From: Melampsora larici-populina 98AG31
Lineage: Eukaryota; Basidiomycota; Pucciniomycetes; Pucciniales; Melampsoraceae
DNA length: 64,000 nt
Direction: 5' to 3'
Assembly (NCBI RefSeq): GCF_000204055.1
Contig: NW_006768810.1
Span: 369,697 to 433,696 of the forward strand
The translations under genes and the position numbers were made by a program. Each line of letters starts with the position of its first letter. Position 1 is the stretch's first letter. Shown here one piece after another: positions 34,590 through 47,349 of the stretch. The notes under the pieces were generated by a model that saw only the letters and a program-made list of their open reading frames with translations, did no database searches and was not told where the DNA came from.

Positions 34590-37500
34590 GATACAAGTAG
34601 TTTTGTACCTCAGTCATCAATGTTTTTGTGTATGTATAAATTTTTCATTTGCTCATCCATGTCCGAACAATCAAAGCACTACGAAGACGATATCAGGTAA
34701 ACTAGTTCACTCCAGAAACTTTTAGATCTGAAGCGTCATGTAACGAAATTGCCTTTTGATGTAGTTATCGGAATCCTGTTGTTATCATAATTGAACACTA
34801 ATGTAAATTATTTTTTCAATCCGTCTTTCGAATAGATTGTAATCAATTTCTTGTATTTCAATCCTTTGAACCTCTTGTTAGATATCAATTCCTTCCTTTG
34901 ACATCCTGGAGTTGTCACTTTTTTCCAAATATATATCTGATGTGTAAGAATGTTATCATACCTTTTTGGCCAGATATCATTCTGTTATTATTGTATGAAT
35001 GAGATTTCAAAGTTTGACACGACCCATCACTTTTTGTCGAAATGACCCATTAGCTTGGTCACTCTACCAGCGAACTAGTCACGGTCCAAATCGACTTCGA
35101 TAAGAATATCTTCTTGTGAAATTGTGGGTGCACTGCCCTACCTCGTTTTCGCGTTGATATCCCCCAACACCTGAATGATCAAGTCATGATGTTCATGAAA
35201 ACAAAGCCTTTTGTGGGCAACGAGGTATGAGTTGAGCTCTAAAGCGGCTCACAAAAGATTTTGCTTCATGACATGGATAACAATCTGAGTTCTGGACTTC
35301 AATCAACATCACTGCTTACATATGAAAGAGGGACCTTGACGGCGTGAGACCTCGTGAGACCCGTCTCTATCTTTCTTCATCCCTTGGAGTATCTCAATGA
35401 CATCCAATAGCATCCAATGGTTTCAGAACGACCCAAACGAGCCCAAACGACACCAGATCACCTAGGGTGCCAGCCTCTAGGTCACCGTCTAGGACCTAGG
35501 TCGACCTACATACACGACTCGTTGGAGTGTAAAGCTGTGGACTGCGGATATGGGTGGGTTTCAAAATTTTGGCAAAGGCAACATTTTCTTCATTAGGTTT
35601 CAAGATCCCTAGCTATAAAACTTGCCATTCGAGGGTCTGCAATCGCCATCGCACCAACACGCCGTTCAACATGCCCATCAGCTAATCATCGCTTCGTCCT
35701 TCGGGGGTCTCTTCAAGGCCTCTACCCTCATCGCCAAGGCTCATCAACCTTATCTTTGCATTCTTGATAATGAACCAACCCTCAGTGGTAAGTTGCGATT
35801 CTCTCGATATGAAACTACCTTCATTTTCTCTCTATTTTCCATTGTCCGATATATCACTTTGATATGATGAGCAAAGCATCACTCTTGTTGCAATCCTTCT
35901 GAGAACCTAGCCGAGCTTAATTGCTCGGCCCTATTCTGAAGTACAACCCAATCGATGCCATTAATAAATGCGTCTGATCTTACCTTCGGTTTTCATCCCT
36001 TTCGTATCCAAGCTTATTCTTTGACCGACGCTGACCTGATTCAACCTCTTTTACCTCAATTTAGTCGTTTTCTTCTGATCAGTCACTATCGATGTTTGTC
36101 CGGTATGGCCATTAGCTTTATACCTTCGAAGTACACAACCTCATTGCACCTCCTTGGTCATACGTCATTGTTTGTTGAGCGTTCGTTTCTCTGGTTGTAT
36201 CCTCTACCGCTTGAATGTAATGCTCCCAATCCCAGGATCTTTCGAAATGTATCATTCCCTTTCCATTATGTTGAAGACCTATTGATGCTACCCTTGCCTA
36301 CCTAATAATTTGAGACCACTCGTACCTGAGCAGATTGGCCTTAGAAATATGCAGTCTCAAATGAGCACTCTCCAGCTGAGCCAAGATGAAAAGCTCTCAA
36401 CCTTCTTGAGAGATTTTATAATTGGCTGAAATATAAGAAAGTGATGGCTACTTATCAGGCCGAGTGCCTAGATCAGGGTGGATATGTCCCCCGAAATCAG
36501 GAAGTGTTCTATGCATCTCGCAGGAAGGATGAGCTGATAATTTTTCAATTGAAGACTCTATCATAACAAACATGATTATGTATCTAAGGAGAAAAGACAT
36601 TACAAAACACAAAAGCTCTGTAAGCATCAGAGGGATAAATAGAGTACCACTAGTCCCAAAAACACAGGTGATGTGCAGCCTGTGATTGAGTATATTTCGT
36701 CTGTTCTTTAAAGACAACACCAGACATGCAGAAGAAGTAGATCTTTCATCTGCTTTATGCTATTGATCATTGGCACAATTTCCAATGTGGAGTAATCAAA
36801 GCTAACAGTTGTTATTGACTAAAGATGGATATGTCTCCTTCAGGGCACCTTTCTGGCCAAAGATAACCATGTCAAGACTCTGGATCTCCTGTGCAGCTCT
36901 GGGCACTCCAAGCTATATTTTGGGAAAATGGGAGATCAGGTTTCAGATCATGGGAAATCTTGTGACAGATCCTTTAATTCTAATATGCTCATTTATATGC
37001 CATAGCATGTGACCTCATCCAAATAATCAATCAACATGCAACTTGTGGAATAGAGCACAATCCACTTAAGATACAATGGCTCAGTGCTCTATCTTTGATG
37101 TTTGGTAAAATTTGCAATTTCTATACACAACAAGTGAAGACAAAGCCTTTGGGTCCAGAACTGATTGGAGTTCACATGTGCATGTTGTCCCACTACAGGT
37201 GACATTCAAATATTGTCTTTGACTTTAAGCACTACAGTTGATCCTCACATCAGCCAAAAACCACTCCCATACCTGGCAATGTAGAAGTGGATACAGCCCT
37301 ACCACAGGCCAATCAACACAAGCACTGGGAGGAGATAGTTTTTTGACTAAGTCTCTTGACTGTACCTTCTTCCATTCTGCTTCTTGATTCATCATCAACA
37401 CAAGTATCTTGAAGAATGAGCTTTCCTGGTCAACTATGTACCACAGTTTTATAAGTATAGGATATCAGATATGTGCATATCCTCACATAATCCCTTATAT

Positions 37501-37810
37501 ATATTCACTTGGTCTCAACACTCTGGTGCACATCTGTACTGCAAAGATCAAATGAGACAAGTGATCAGATGCTTCAAGAATTTAATTTAGGGATTTAAAT
37601 GGTAATCCTTTTTCCTGATGATGGATCAGATGTAATGATGATTGATAAGAGCTTGATAGAGGGAGATGAAGTGGTTGCTTTTGTGAGCCGGACACCTCGG
37701 TGTGCCCCGACGATCTGTGAACCCGTCTTGCTCGGGCAAAGTGTTGAGTTTGAGTTGGAAGGGCCCTGTTGACGGTTGTGCCCTGTTAGTTCCACTTCAA
37801 CTGACCATCG
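34590..37810. other. 3.2-kb intergenic stretch, mostly empty
   Basis: Apart from a possible eS12 relic at 35626-35790 no gene is supported. Short cctagg-rich repeats occur near 35460-35510. The frames at 35955-36305, 36448-36720 and 36809-37012 lack motifs or exon borders. Confidence 0.45.
35626..35790 (+). pseudogene. Possible diverged fragment of ribosomal protein eS12
   Basis: Encodes GGLFKASTLIAKAHQPYLCI-LDNEP, which echoes the eS12 core GLxRGLxExAKALDxRxAxLCVL, followed by a good donor (gtaagt at 35790). No continuation exon was found. The match is short and by eye, so it may be chance. Confidence 0.25.
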
Positions 37811-40014
37811 ATGGCAGGAACAACAACTAAACGATCAAGATCTCAGTCTTCAGACTCAACTGCTTCGGCTGATGAAAGACCTCATTCTCAACTTAATCAA
37901 CAATCTTCAAAACGATCAAGGCGTACTATTCATCATCAAAACAATTTAGATGATGATGGTCCAACTGTCTCAAAGGAACGAGTTTCAGATTCAGAAACAG
38001 GTTGGGTTAAAGAAACTCACTCAAAATCTCAACTCATCGCACTCGCTATCCTTCATCGATTGAAGAACGAACGTGAAAGCTTTCCAAACGATACTCTCTC
38101 TCCTTCGGGCCAAACAACCGTCCCGCCCTCTCCTATCATCTCAGCTACTACTCTCTTTGAGGATTTACCTGCTCTTACTCTCGAATCTATCGAAGACCGA
38201 GTCAAAGCTGGTACACTCTCGTCACTCGTTAATTTCGATCAAGAATTACACCAATGCTTCAAAAAAGCCGAAAGGACTTATGCAACAGATCTTCAGCGTC
38301 TCGGTGCAGTTTATATGCTCAGGCGTCTCTATCAAGAACTGACCAAAGGTGATGGATCCATCGCTTTAGAGGATACCATCCCTGTTGGATCTTGTCGCAA
38401 GCTATCTACCGTCACAATGGGACCTGGAAATAAACACGCGCTACCGAAAAATGACGACCAGCTCAAACTTCGCGCTAAAGATAAGGTTATCTTGGACGGA
38501 ATTCGATATAAGTCTGATGTCTTCAAGACTGGGGATTGGGTCCATCTCTCGAATCCTGATAACCCTGCTCGACCGATTGTGGGACAAGTTTTCCATACAT
38601 ACAAACGTTCTGAGTTCAGTGTGCTGTTACATTCTATAGCTCTAAATCTATGTCAGGAAATTCTGAGACTTTCCTTCCCTCCCATCATATTCGAACAGTA
38701 ACCATCAACGAATGCTTACGGTGTGTTGGTACTATCGACCTGAAGAGACCGTTCATCATATCTCACGACTTTTCATCGAGAACGAAGTATTTAAGACTGG
38801 CAATTTCATTGAGCACGTCATCGAGTATGTCCAATGCTTCATCAGCTTCAGAAACCTACCATCTCAGATCTTCATTGACAACAGATTTTGAATATCAGGG
38901 ACGTTTTGGGAAGATGCCTGGTGCTATTTTATACCAAATATCGTATGCACTGCTCTTACACGTAACTTGAGTTCTTGATAACAGTACTCATGTTTGAATG
39001 TGTGATGATTTTAAAAGTGCGTGGTCGACCTTCAGCACCTCTGTGGACTCACGACCTTACTTTGTATATATGTGAGCATCGCTATAAAGATGATGACTAT
39101 ACCTTCAAAAAGATCAAGAATTGGGAATCATGCGCTCCTTCCAACGTACGAACAGAAGGACATGAAGAAAACTTTCAATCATTCCCTACTCCTTTAGCAG
39201 TGAATACGATTGTACGAGTGGATTCACCATTTCTTATACCAGCGACCACCAACTTTCAAGCCAATGGCGAACCTATCATCGTATCACCGACAGAGTTAAT
39301 GAAAGTCTTGCCAAAGGATCAAGTCAAGCATCATAGACAAGATTATACTTTACAAAAGATTGAAAGTATTTTGGGCATCTTACCATCTAATCCACCTCGA
39401 CCTCCGCACCAATCTAGGAGTCCTGATTCATCAGCTCCACAAACCCCTCGTTTACGTGCATCTACTCCGGCTAGTAATACTCCAGTACCACCAACTCCGG
39501 TGGTAGCCAAACCCGTGACTGCCACTCCAGTAGTCCATTCTCAACCTTCTCCAGCTCTTCCGCCTCCTCCCGCTGTACCTCCTATGTCTCGTCCGTCGAA
39601 TACAGGTGAGATTACAGTGGGTGGTCGATTTGGCGAACTGCTTAAACAAATCAATCCTTCACGCAAGACACCTTGCGTTCTGGATATCTATGCAAACCAA
39701 GAATCGTTTGAAAAATTACCCGAGGTTTTATTGTGTAAGTCATCTGTCCTTCTTTTTTTTTCCAAATTCTTGCTTCTGAAATCAACTTGACATCTCATCT
39801 GGATTGGATAGCACAAATCAGTAAGCCAAGCGATGATGATCCATCAAGAGATCCAAGTTTAAAACCATTTGAAGATCTTATGTGGATTGCTGCACCACCT
39901 ACCAAACCGTTTCTTACCACCACTTCAACTACACCTGAACCTTTGAAACATAGCGAAGCTTATTTAGCTTATTTGGCAACTACACAACAGGTCGGGACAT
40001 CAAATTATTCGTAA
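37811..40014 (+). CDS. Bromodomain/BAH protein, RSC1/RSC2-like chromatin remodeller subunit
   Basis: Exon 1 from 37811 has a basic start and a bromodomain-like helical region (LPALTLESIEDRVKAGTLSS, FDQELHQCFKKAERTY). A BAH domain begins in DKVILDGIRYKSDVFKTGDW with RPIVGQVFHTYKRS, continues in another frame as CWYYRPEETVHHISRLFIEN with FKTGNFIEHVIEYV (about 38728-38840) and resumes from about 38983 as FECVMILKVRGRPSAPLW, YICEHRYKDDDYTFKKIKNW. A Pro-rich tail follows. The last intron is 39735-39811 and the final exon 39812-40014. This domain order matches Rsc1/Rsc2 of the nucleosome-remodelling RSC complex. The two joins between about 38590 and 38990 could not be made in phase with consensus sites, so either an exon was missed or there is a frameshift. 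Confidence 0.75.
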
Positions 40015-40514
40015 GATTTATCACCAATAGAAAAAATGAGTTCAAATGATGAATTCTTGGGGTTTTTTGATATCTTTTTTTGGAAGAAGGACTACTAAAC
40101 TTAACTTGAGTTTAAGTTTTTGATGATTTGCTTTGAACCTTCATAGGGATTATCTCTGATTATCTTTTTGTTTGGAATTGTATGAAGAGGATTTGTTTGA
40201 AGCAGAGTATATGTACAATATAAGATGAAAGTCTTGGGAAAGATCTTGGTTGGTTGTGAGAATGACAGAATTGAGATTAGATAAGAAAAGGTTTAACCAT
40301 TTCAGGCCTTCGCATGATGTATGTCCCCTTGTTAAAGGCAAAACCTTGTTATTTGGTTTAGGATATGATTTCATAAAACTATAAGTGAATCTCCTCACAT
40401 TTCTATAATCTACTCATAGTCTAGATGTCTAGAAAAAACCAGGTGAGAAATATGATCTTTGTCAGGATTCTATGTATTAAGGAGAATCCTTGATTCATCT
40501 GAAACATGAGGGAA
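40015..40514. other. Intergenic downstream of the RSC-like gene
   Basis: No gene seen. AT-rich 3' flank. Confidence 0.5.
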
Positions 40515-40725
40515 ATGATCGTGTTCGTACATTTCACAGCGATTGTCTGAGTGTAAGTCCAAGTACACCATGACTATGATTTGATTGAAGCCCCCTACTT
40601 ATTATTTTGCTTCGTTTTTGTCTTTCAAACATTCACAAAACAGAAGCTCACTGTGGATGAAGACAGAAAAAGAGTGTGCCCAATTGTTAGAACAGAATTT
40701 GAGCCACCTGGTAAATGGAATACAT
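40515..40725 (+). pseudogene. RING-finger relic related to the secreted RING gene at 53.4 kb
   Basis: Encodes FHSDCLS just before a gtaagt donor, an intron-like spacer, then KLTVDEDRKRVCPIVRTEFEPPG. The order and spacing match the last two exons of the gene at 53.4-55.3 kb (FHSDCLE, then EVKRDKHGTMCCPICRRKF). The second Cys of CPIC is replaced by Val, and upstream exons are missing. Confidence 0.6.
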
Positions 40726-40728
40726 CCT

Positions 40729-40838
40729 AACTTAACACAAGTCCCAAAATAGGGGCTTTCTTACCTCGCAAGCTCGGTGCCCTGGAGACCCCCGAGCTCG
40801 CGAGGAAAAAGGGTCTGACTGTGGGACTTTGTTAAGTT
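40729..40838. mobile_element. 110-bp miniature element with termini like the helicase element
   Basis: Inverted ends aacttaacacaagtccca and aacttaacaaagtcccac match the outer TIR of 8837-15739 (aacttaacaaagtccctc). The centre folds (cctcgcaagctcggtg / cccgagctcgcgagg). No coding capacity. It lies directly after the RING relic. Confidence 0.6.
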
Positions 40839-41202
40839 GAGAATGGATCTTTCATCACTACATGTAGTGGTTAAAGTTAAAGATGCCTTTTAACAGGCAA
40901 AGAACACATGAATTTCACTTGAACCATACGCAGCTTTCACTTTACACCAGAACTAGCTTATCAAGCTTGTCTGATATATTTTTCCTTTTTCTCCAATTGG
41001 CTTGAGATAGAGATAAGAATTGATCAGTGTCTTATAAACAAGTTCATTCATACTGAATTTTCGCATTCATAAGTCATATATAACATATTTTGTGGAATCT
41101 TTCCCATGTGGTTATTGAAAATTTGAAAGTGTCTGCATACTATTACAACATAGAATGTAGTAAGCAAAGAAAATTGAAAAACAAACAAACAATCACTCAA
41201 TC

Positions 41203-42312
41203 TTAATCTAAGAATAAAGAACACCGTCTAAGCTTGTTGATGGCTTAATTCCTACTGACAAGAGTTTCTAAAAGGACATTTCTTTTTCAGTGAGAGTTCA
41301 AGAAACTTTCCGAAATGAAAACAAGTAGAAGAACACTTACAAATAAGAATGTAGTCATCACCTTCCGAAGGAGTACCTCGACCCATTGGAGTGACTTTCC
41401 CTTTGTTTCGGTGTGCAGCTTTTTTCTCTGAATAAACATCTCTGTAGAGATAGATAGATGTCGGGATGTTGATTAGATTTGATTTATGAGATTGTCAAGA
41501 ATACCAATGAAGTTAGTAAACAACTTACGACTTCAAAGCTTTAGGAAGGCTCATAAGTGATAAAGCTTTATTTTGGATGAAAACAATCGATGAGGTAAAT
41601 TCTCTGTAGCTATTTTGAAGAATCAAGATAGATTGGTCACATACGTCTTGACTCTTTTGGGTTAGAGGTTCGCTTCTTCTTTCCTTGAGTCTGAGCTTTA
41701 GTAGATCTAGGTAACTGAGGATTGGGAGCGACACGAGCTGATGAAGTATCAAGGGAGAGATCTAGATCAGCTGATAATTCAAACTCATGATGAACTTGAA
41801 AGACAGAAATAGTTCATCTCGTCGAAATCTACATACCAACTGTGGTATTTTCTTTATTTTTTGTACGATTCGCCTGAATTGGAGATCCTAATAGATAAAA
41901 AAACACAGAAAAGAAAATGTGGATCAGTGAGTTGAATGGGAATCTTCCTGGTTGATCTGAGTGAATTATCCAAAGCAGCTAAAATGTGAAGGATTTGAAA
42001 GAAAAGCATAAAACAAGCTCATTCTGTTTATCATAAAACTTTGCGGATGTGGATCACACCAACGTTCCAAGGAAGCAATTAGAGAGATACGACAAGAAAT
42101 GTGAAAAAAACGATTTCTTGGGAATCTCGTTGGACTAGCCAACTCGACTCGGAGGCAGAAGGAGAATATCCCGATCCAAGTCCAATGATAGGACTGCGGA
42201 AAAAATCTCTTGCGATTAAGAATTCTCGAACAAAGGATGATACTAACGAAAATTATGAAAGATAACACCTACCACAATCGGAACACAGCCGGGGAAGATT
42301 TGATTTGGGCAT
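41203..42312 (-). CDS. Unknown 127-residue protein, six small exons
   Basis: Exons 42312-42273, 41887-41837, 41794-41645, 41565-41529, 41441-41341 and 41207-41203 join with GT-AG borders and consistent phases. The N-terminus MPKSNLPRLCSDCGSPIQAN carries one CxxC. The middle is Ser/Lys-rich, and the end reads KKAAHRNKGKVTPMGRGTPS then EGDDYILIY. The stop codon lies in a 5-nt last exon; without that splice the frame would run about 30 residues further. The coherent phases over five introns argue for a real gene. Two cysteines alone do not make a zinc finger, and I recognise no family. Long intron 1 is 385 nt. Confidence 0.6.
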
Positions 42313-44977
42313 TGAAATTGGTTTTGAAAAAGGTTTTCAAGAATGTGCAGTCGGAGTCTCAAAAAGAGAGCTTAAAGAGGATTTAGGAGAACGAGAGAAT
42401 TGAAAGAGAAGATTGAACTGGAAATGGGTAAATGCAATAAATCTAATGGATGAGCTAGGTGAAGGTGAGAAGTGATGAAAAGATTTGAACCTGAATGAGT
42501 AGATATTTATTGTAAAAAAATTGTGTCTGAATGTTGAAGGCTGGCTTAGTTTAAGAGAAAATATCTCATTCCCGCTCTCCAACCGGCTTCGTACACCTAA
42601 AATCTACCATAGCAGCTTAGCAGGCTTTGTACGGGGACTTTTGATCGAATCACCCATTGAGAAATGACAACAACCAGAGATCGTAATAGCACATCATAAG
42701 CTTAGAATGCCAAGCCATCGACAGAGTCGAAATAACCATACCAGAAGCTCTCCTCTCCCTTGAGGGTATGTTGTATCATTGTAATTAGTGAGGGCAAGAT
42801 AGTCGTTGTGCAACTGCTAGAAAATTCTCACAAAGATATTCCGGTAACTATGTCATTCAAGATGACGAAGACTCTGTGATGCTGATGCAGGAGTCCTAAG
42901 CCTCGCCATCCTTCTCCACTTGGAAAGAGAAGCTTGACCAGATACCTAGATTAACATCTCGAGACTCCTGAGGATAAATTGCGTAACCCTCATCCCTTTT
43001 GAACAGCTTTTTTCTTATAACAAATGGAATCAGAGGTAGGAATCGATCAAAGGATTGAAAAGGTTTACACCAAACGATACTTGAAACTTTTACATAGTGC
43101 GTTCTATTTGGAATGGCCCCAAAAGACTGAATCCAACCTGAATTGATGGCCGTCACTTAAACCAATGAATGACCAAAGATGGATTTGTGATATTTCGCAG
43201 CGTGGGTGTGTACGTAAATAGAGGTATTTGACGAAGGAAAAGGGGCACAAAGTCTTCGTCTTCCTATGTACAATAAGCTGCACATTCTTGAATCTTAGAG
43301 ACCTTTGGTACAGCCAGTTGCAATGACCTCAATCGAATCTTCCCCAGGTCTACCCCAATCGTGGCACGGGTACTATTTTTCAGACTTTTCATTACATAGT
43401 TTCATCCTTCTACCGGGAATGTTTCTCAATGATCCTGCCACGACCCTTGGTTCAGGAGATTCTCTCCCCTGACACTTTGCAGAGTTTTATAATACATAAA
43501 CCGATATGTGATTAATTCACCCTCTATGAAGATGGGTACGGCCAAGATAAGACAAATCTCTTGAATACGGCACTAGTTTCGAAAACTACAACAATTTGAG
43601 CTTTTCAATTCGTATGTCCTATCATGCCTTCTGAATCAAAAGCTGAGAATTGGTGCGGAGGAGATCAAAATGACAAAGGACTTGAAGAAGACAATTGTGA
43701 GGAATTTGAACCTGGTAATTACGGTACTCAAAGCAACTATGTACGCGTACATATGTAGCTTTGAGTACCGCAAATGATCATAAGTTCTATATCATTGTAA
43801 TAGAAGTGGATAGACCACAAGAAGAGGAGAATAGAAGAAATTATACTGTTCTTAACTGATTATAAACCTATGATAATATATTGACTGAGGATAGACCATA
43901 TGATAAAATTCTACACATCGTTTTAAACCTAGCAATCCTTCAACACAAGTTTTTCAAATGACACATATTTCTCAAGTTCCTAGTAAACTTGAGAGGGATG
44001 GAAAAGTGAAGACCCATGCTCACACATATACTCACCTAAAAAAATTGAAGTAGGTGCCCCACCTAAATTCACCCTTATGTTCTTTGACTCGGAATCTCAA
44101 CTGGTTCCGTAGAGTCTGGAAATGTCGGAACTGGCTTACGAAACCGGCTGGCGTGCTTTACGAATTTATTAATCAGAATCAGAAAGTCTATTTGATCCCA
44201 GAAACCTATGGCCCTGTCCCAACTGAGGCATCTGATTAATGTGTCTTGAGCGCAGGTCTGGAAAGCCTTGAGAAAAGATTAAACGAAAGAAAAAGAATAT
44301 GAGCTCGAAACTCACTTTAAATTTGGCTACAGCAAAGTTCTTCGATACCTTGGCATCCAGGATTGACTTAAGAGTTTAGTTGGTGATTATTTTGATCTGA
44401 TGATGGATAGATTGTGACCATTAACGTGATAGAGGAACACGCCAATGGGCCACAAGCGTAGTTGTTGGACTCTTGGTTTGGACACCTTACGAAGAAAGCT
44501 TTTCATCATTTTTTTCGTGAGTTCATCTTCGAATCCAATAAGATTATTTTACTCTGCATCAATTCAGTTATGGTATCCAAGGTCAAACTACTGTGAGCCT
44601 GGTTTAGAACTCCTGCAATACAAGATTCATTGGTTAAGGAATCCATATGAAAATTCATAATGACTGTGTAGGAAAGATCTTTTGTTGATATAAGAATGGA
44701 GATTAGGAAGCGGAAGTGGGGTTTTAGCTCGCTACTTTGAGTGATGGATGTATGAAGTTGGGAGAAATCTTACAGAGTCTCAATATTGGACTTTGATGAT
44801 ACGATATAAATCATGGATGCCTTCACTATCCTTCCTTTCGAAGATATAGGGCTTCTACGAACGGATTTAGACTCCAACACCTCTCATTAATACAGGAGGG
44901 ACCAATGCACATGATAATTTACATTACTGATAAGCTTAAATAACAATACAACACTTGAAAGTTCCGGTAATATTACA
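42313..44977. other. 2.7-kb intergenic stretch
   Basis: No supported gene. The plus frame 44054-44239, ending YEFINQNQKVYLIPETYGP, reads protein-like and could be an exon of an unrecognised small gene or relic. The frame 43156-42896 has no support. One strong palindrome is listed separately. Confidence 0.35.
43722..43770. repeat. 49-bp perfect-arm palindrome
   Basis: Arms cggtactcaaagc (43722-43734) and gctttgagtaccg (43758-43770) enclose a second palindrome atgtacgcgtacat. It could form a cruciform or hairpin, or be a dyad binding site. No gene overlaps it. Confidence 0.8.
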
Positions 44978-46998
44978 TCAAAGATGGGTACATGAGAATG
45001 ATAAGCTGTCACGAGTCTGAAGTGCAAGAACCGACTTCCGAGCTCTATTCATAGAAAGAAATGAAGCATAACTCCATCTAAGAATATATTATGATTAAAT
45101 AGATCACCAAACAAAACCAAATCAATAACCAAAACCAAACTGATTTTAAAGGTATGATCACACGTACGTCAAGTCTCTAGCCCCTTTTGGAGTTCCATGG
45201 TAGCGATCAAACTGTTCATGCATACTACCATTATTGGTGATCCAATGACTTGCGATCCTTACATAATCATCAGCGACTAATTTCGCTTCAGAAAGAATTC
45301 TAATCATCTTATGACTAGTTATACTGATTTCAGAACCACTATGTAAATCGTCATGATGATCAAACTGCTTCCAGAAAGCGAGTTCCTCGTGACCAATGTG
45401 AATTGACTTGGAAGTATCGAGCTTTAAAAGTTGGTATGAGTCGTGAATGGTTCGGTATAGCATCTCAGCACATGCTAAAGTTGCGAGGTACCAAGGATTA
45501 CCTTCACTCTTTCCGACACCATCATACACCTTTTTTATGATAGTCAAGGAGACATACAATCAGTGCTTGCCTACAATCAGATAAGGTGAAAAGAGGAAAC
45601 AAAGCACATCTTCGGGATAACGTCCGATAGCCTTGGCGGGCCGGGATGCGTAGAGACGATTGAGGGGATAAAGATCCCTGGAACCGAAAAATGGAAGGTA
45701 TCTTAAGTATGATGAGACAAGATAGCGGATGATAATAGGTAATGACTAACCTCATAGACTCGACTAGCGCATGATGAGTGGCTAGGATTCGAGATGATGA
45801 AGGTTTCGATGGGGAATCATTGTTTTCGGTATGTAGGCTCGCCAAGATCGTGCTGACGTCTAACCAAGAGGTCTATAGATCAAGTGAATGATGAGTCAAA
45901 CGATATGAAATCCCCAGTTGTGATAAGCTTGATCTTACTTTACCGTATGGATATGTCCAATTTTGAGTAGCCATGATCACATCTCTCTGGTCATCCCAGA
46001 ATAGATCTAATCGAGGAGTGATAGCAGACAATTGTAACTGATACCAATCTGCTGCACCTGGGTCATCCATTTGACGTGAAAATTTAACTCCATCTGCAAG
46101 GGCGCTCTGAATGACTGCAAAGGTGTAGTAATGATGTCCGTCTACTTCTTCCCATAAGTCGAAAGACGTCTTCGACCAAGTTGAAGCGATATACTCAAGA
46201 TCAGCTGAAAAAGAATCCAAGAGTTAGTTCCCATGAGAAGTAACGGTCAATTATGTAGCGTGTCAATGAACGGATTGATACCGCACCTTTTATAACACTC
46301 CTCGATTCCCACTTTCCGTCATATAATACTTCACGAACATAACTTGAAGCCTCTTCTCCACCACGTTCAAGATAGACATTGGCGAATCTGATTAGAGTTG
46401 TGGCTCTCAAGGCTGGACCATCTCGTTGAGGTCTACCCCAAGGACCCATAAACACATCACCATTAACATAATACTTTGGTTCACCTAAACCAACAGTAGA
46501 ATGCAATCTAGATTGATCTTGAATATGCTTTGAAACTGAAACAAATGATTTGATTAATTCTAAAAGTGAATGATCACCATCTTCATATCGTATTACGATT
46601 TCTTTCATCACAAGAGCTGAATCTCTTGTCCAAGTATAAAAATAATCTGGTTCATGTTTCGAAGGTGAAGCGATTACCACACCAGGATAAGTTCCATTGA
46701 CACCAATGTTCGCTAATAATGCATTCCATGAAATATTCGTTTGAGTTTCGATCCATCGGTTAAGCTTTAGATCTTCTGAATCTTGATTTCTGAGAGGTGT
46801 TTCAAACAAATCTTTGAACCATAAGATCACAAGTCCTACAGTGGTCAAGACCAATAGACTCTTCAAGTGTTGTTGAGGCGTTTTTCGTGAGATTCGGTCG
46901 ATTGATGTTTGTTTGGGTTGTTGAGATGAGAAAGCTTCTTCCTCATGAATGACCTTGATATCTGGATCAATGTTAGACATGACTTTATGGTAAATCAA
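44978..46998 (-). CDS. GH15 glucoamylase, N-terminal membrane anchor
   Basis: Six exons (46998-46287, 46204-45939, 45872-45751, 45677-45608, 45529-45168, 45077-44978) close in phase to 543 residues (537 if the Met at 46980 is used). A cytosolic N-terminus of about 50 residues precedes one hydrophobic helix (LKSLLVLTTVGLVILWF), so the enzyme is probably a type II membrane protein, not a freely secreted one. GH15 landmarks: YFYTWTRDSALV, GRPQRDGPALRA, the general acid in FDLWEEVDGHHYYTFAV, and the base in HEQFDRYHG with ARDLTWSYASFL. It would release glucose from alpha-1,4-glucan ends by inversion. There is no starch-binding domain. Both catalytic Glu are present. Confidence 0.92.
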
Positions 46999-47148
46999 CT
47001 ATCAAGTAGAGTCGAGTTGGTCAAATATATAGTCCTTGTTGATCACCTGATGACTGATCGAATATTAATTGAAATGTTCAAACTTGATAATTAATATGAT
47101 CAGGTGACTGATACATTATAGGCAGAAACCCATTCAGGGGTTCTGTTC

Positions 47149-47349
47149 TCATCCTATTCTATTGATGATCTTCCTTTGAACAAGGGAATTACGATTATCT
47201 TCAGAGGCCCATACGATTCGTTGCATTTTGTTCTCCTGTTGTGAGACTTGCGGAACAACTAAGTAAAGAATGAGCGCCAAGAATGCAGATGTGGTCGGTG
47301 GCGGAACTACTCCCAGTGCCCGATAAGTCGTGGCCCGACGAGTCATCAC
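47149..47349 (-). CDS. Possible small single-pass membrane protein
   Basis: An uninterrupted 65-66-residue frame, starting MTRRATTYRALGVVPPP, with one hydrophobic segment (TTSAFLALILYLVV) and a charged C-terminus. It could be a small conserved membrane protein, but I do not recognise it and no intron or neighbour supports it. Confidence 0.35.
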   Translation of the reverse strand: MMTRRATTYRALGVVPPPTTSAFLALILYLVVPQVSQQENKMQRIVWASEDNRNSLVQRKIINRIG

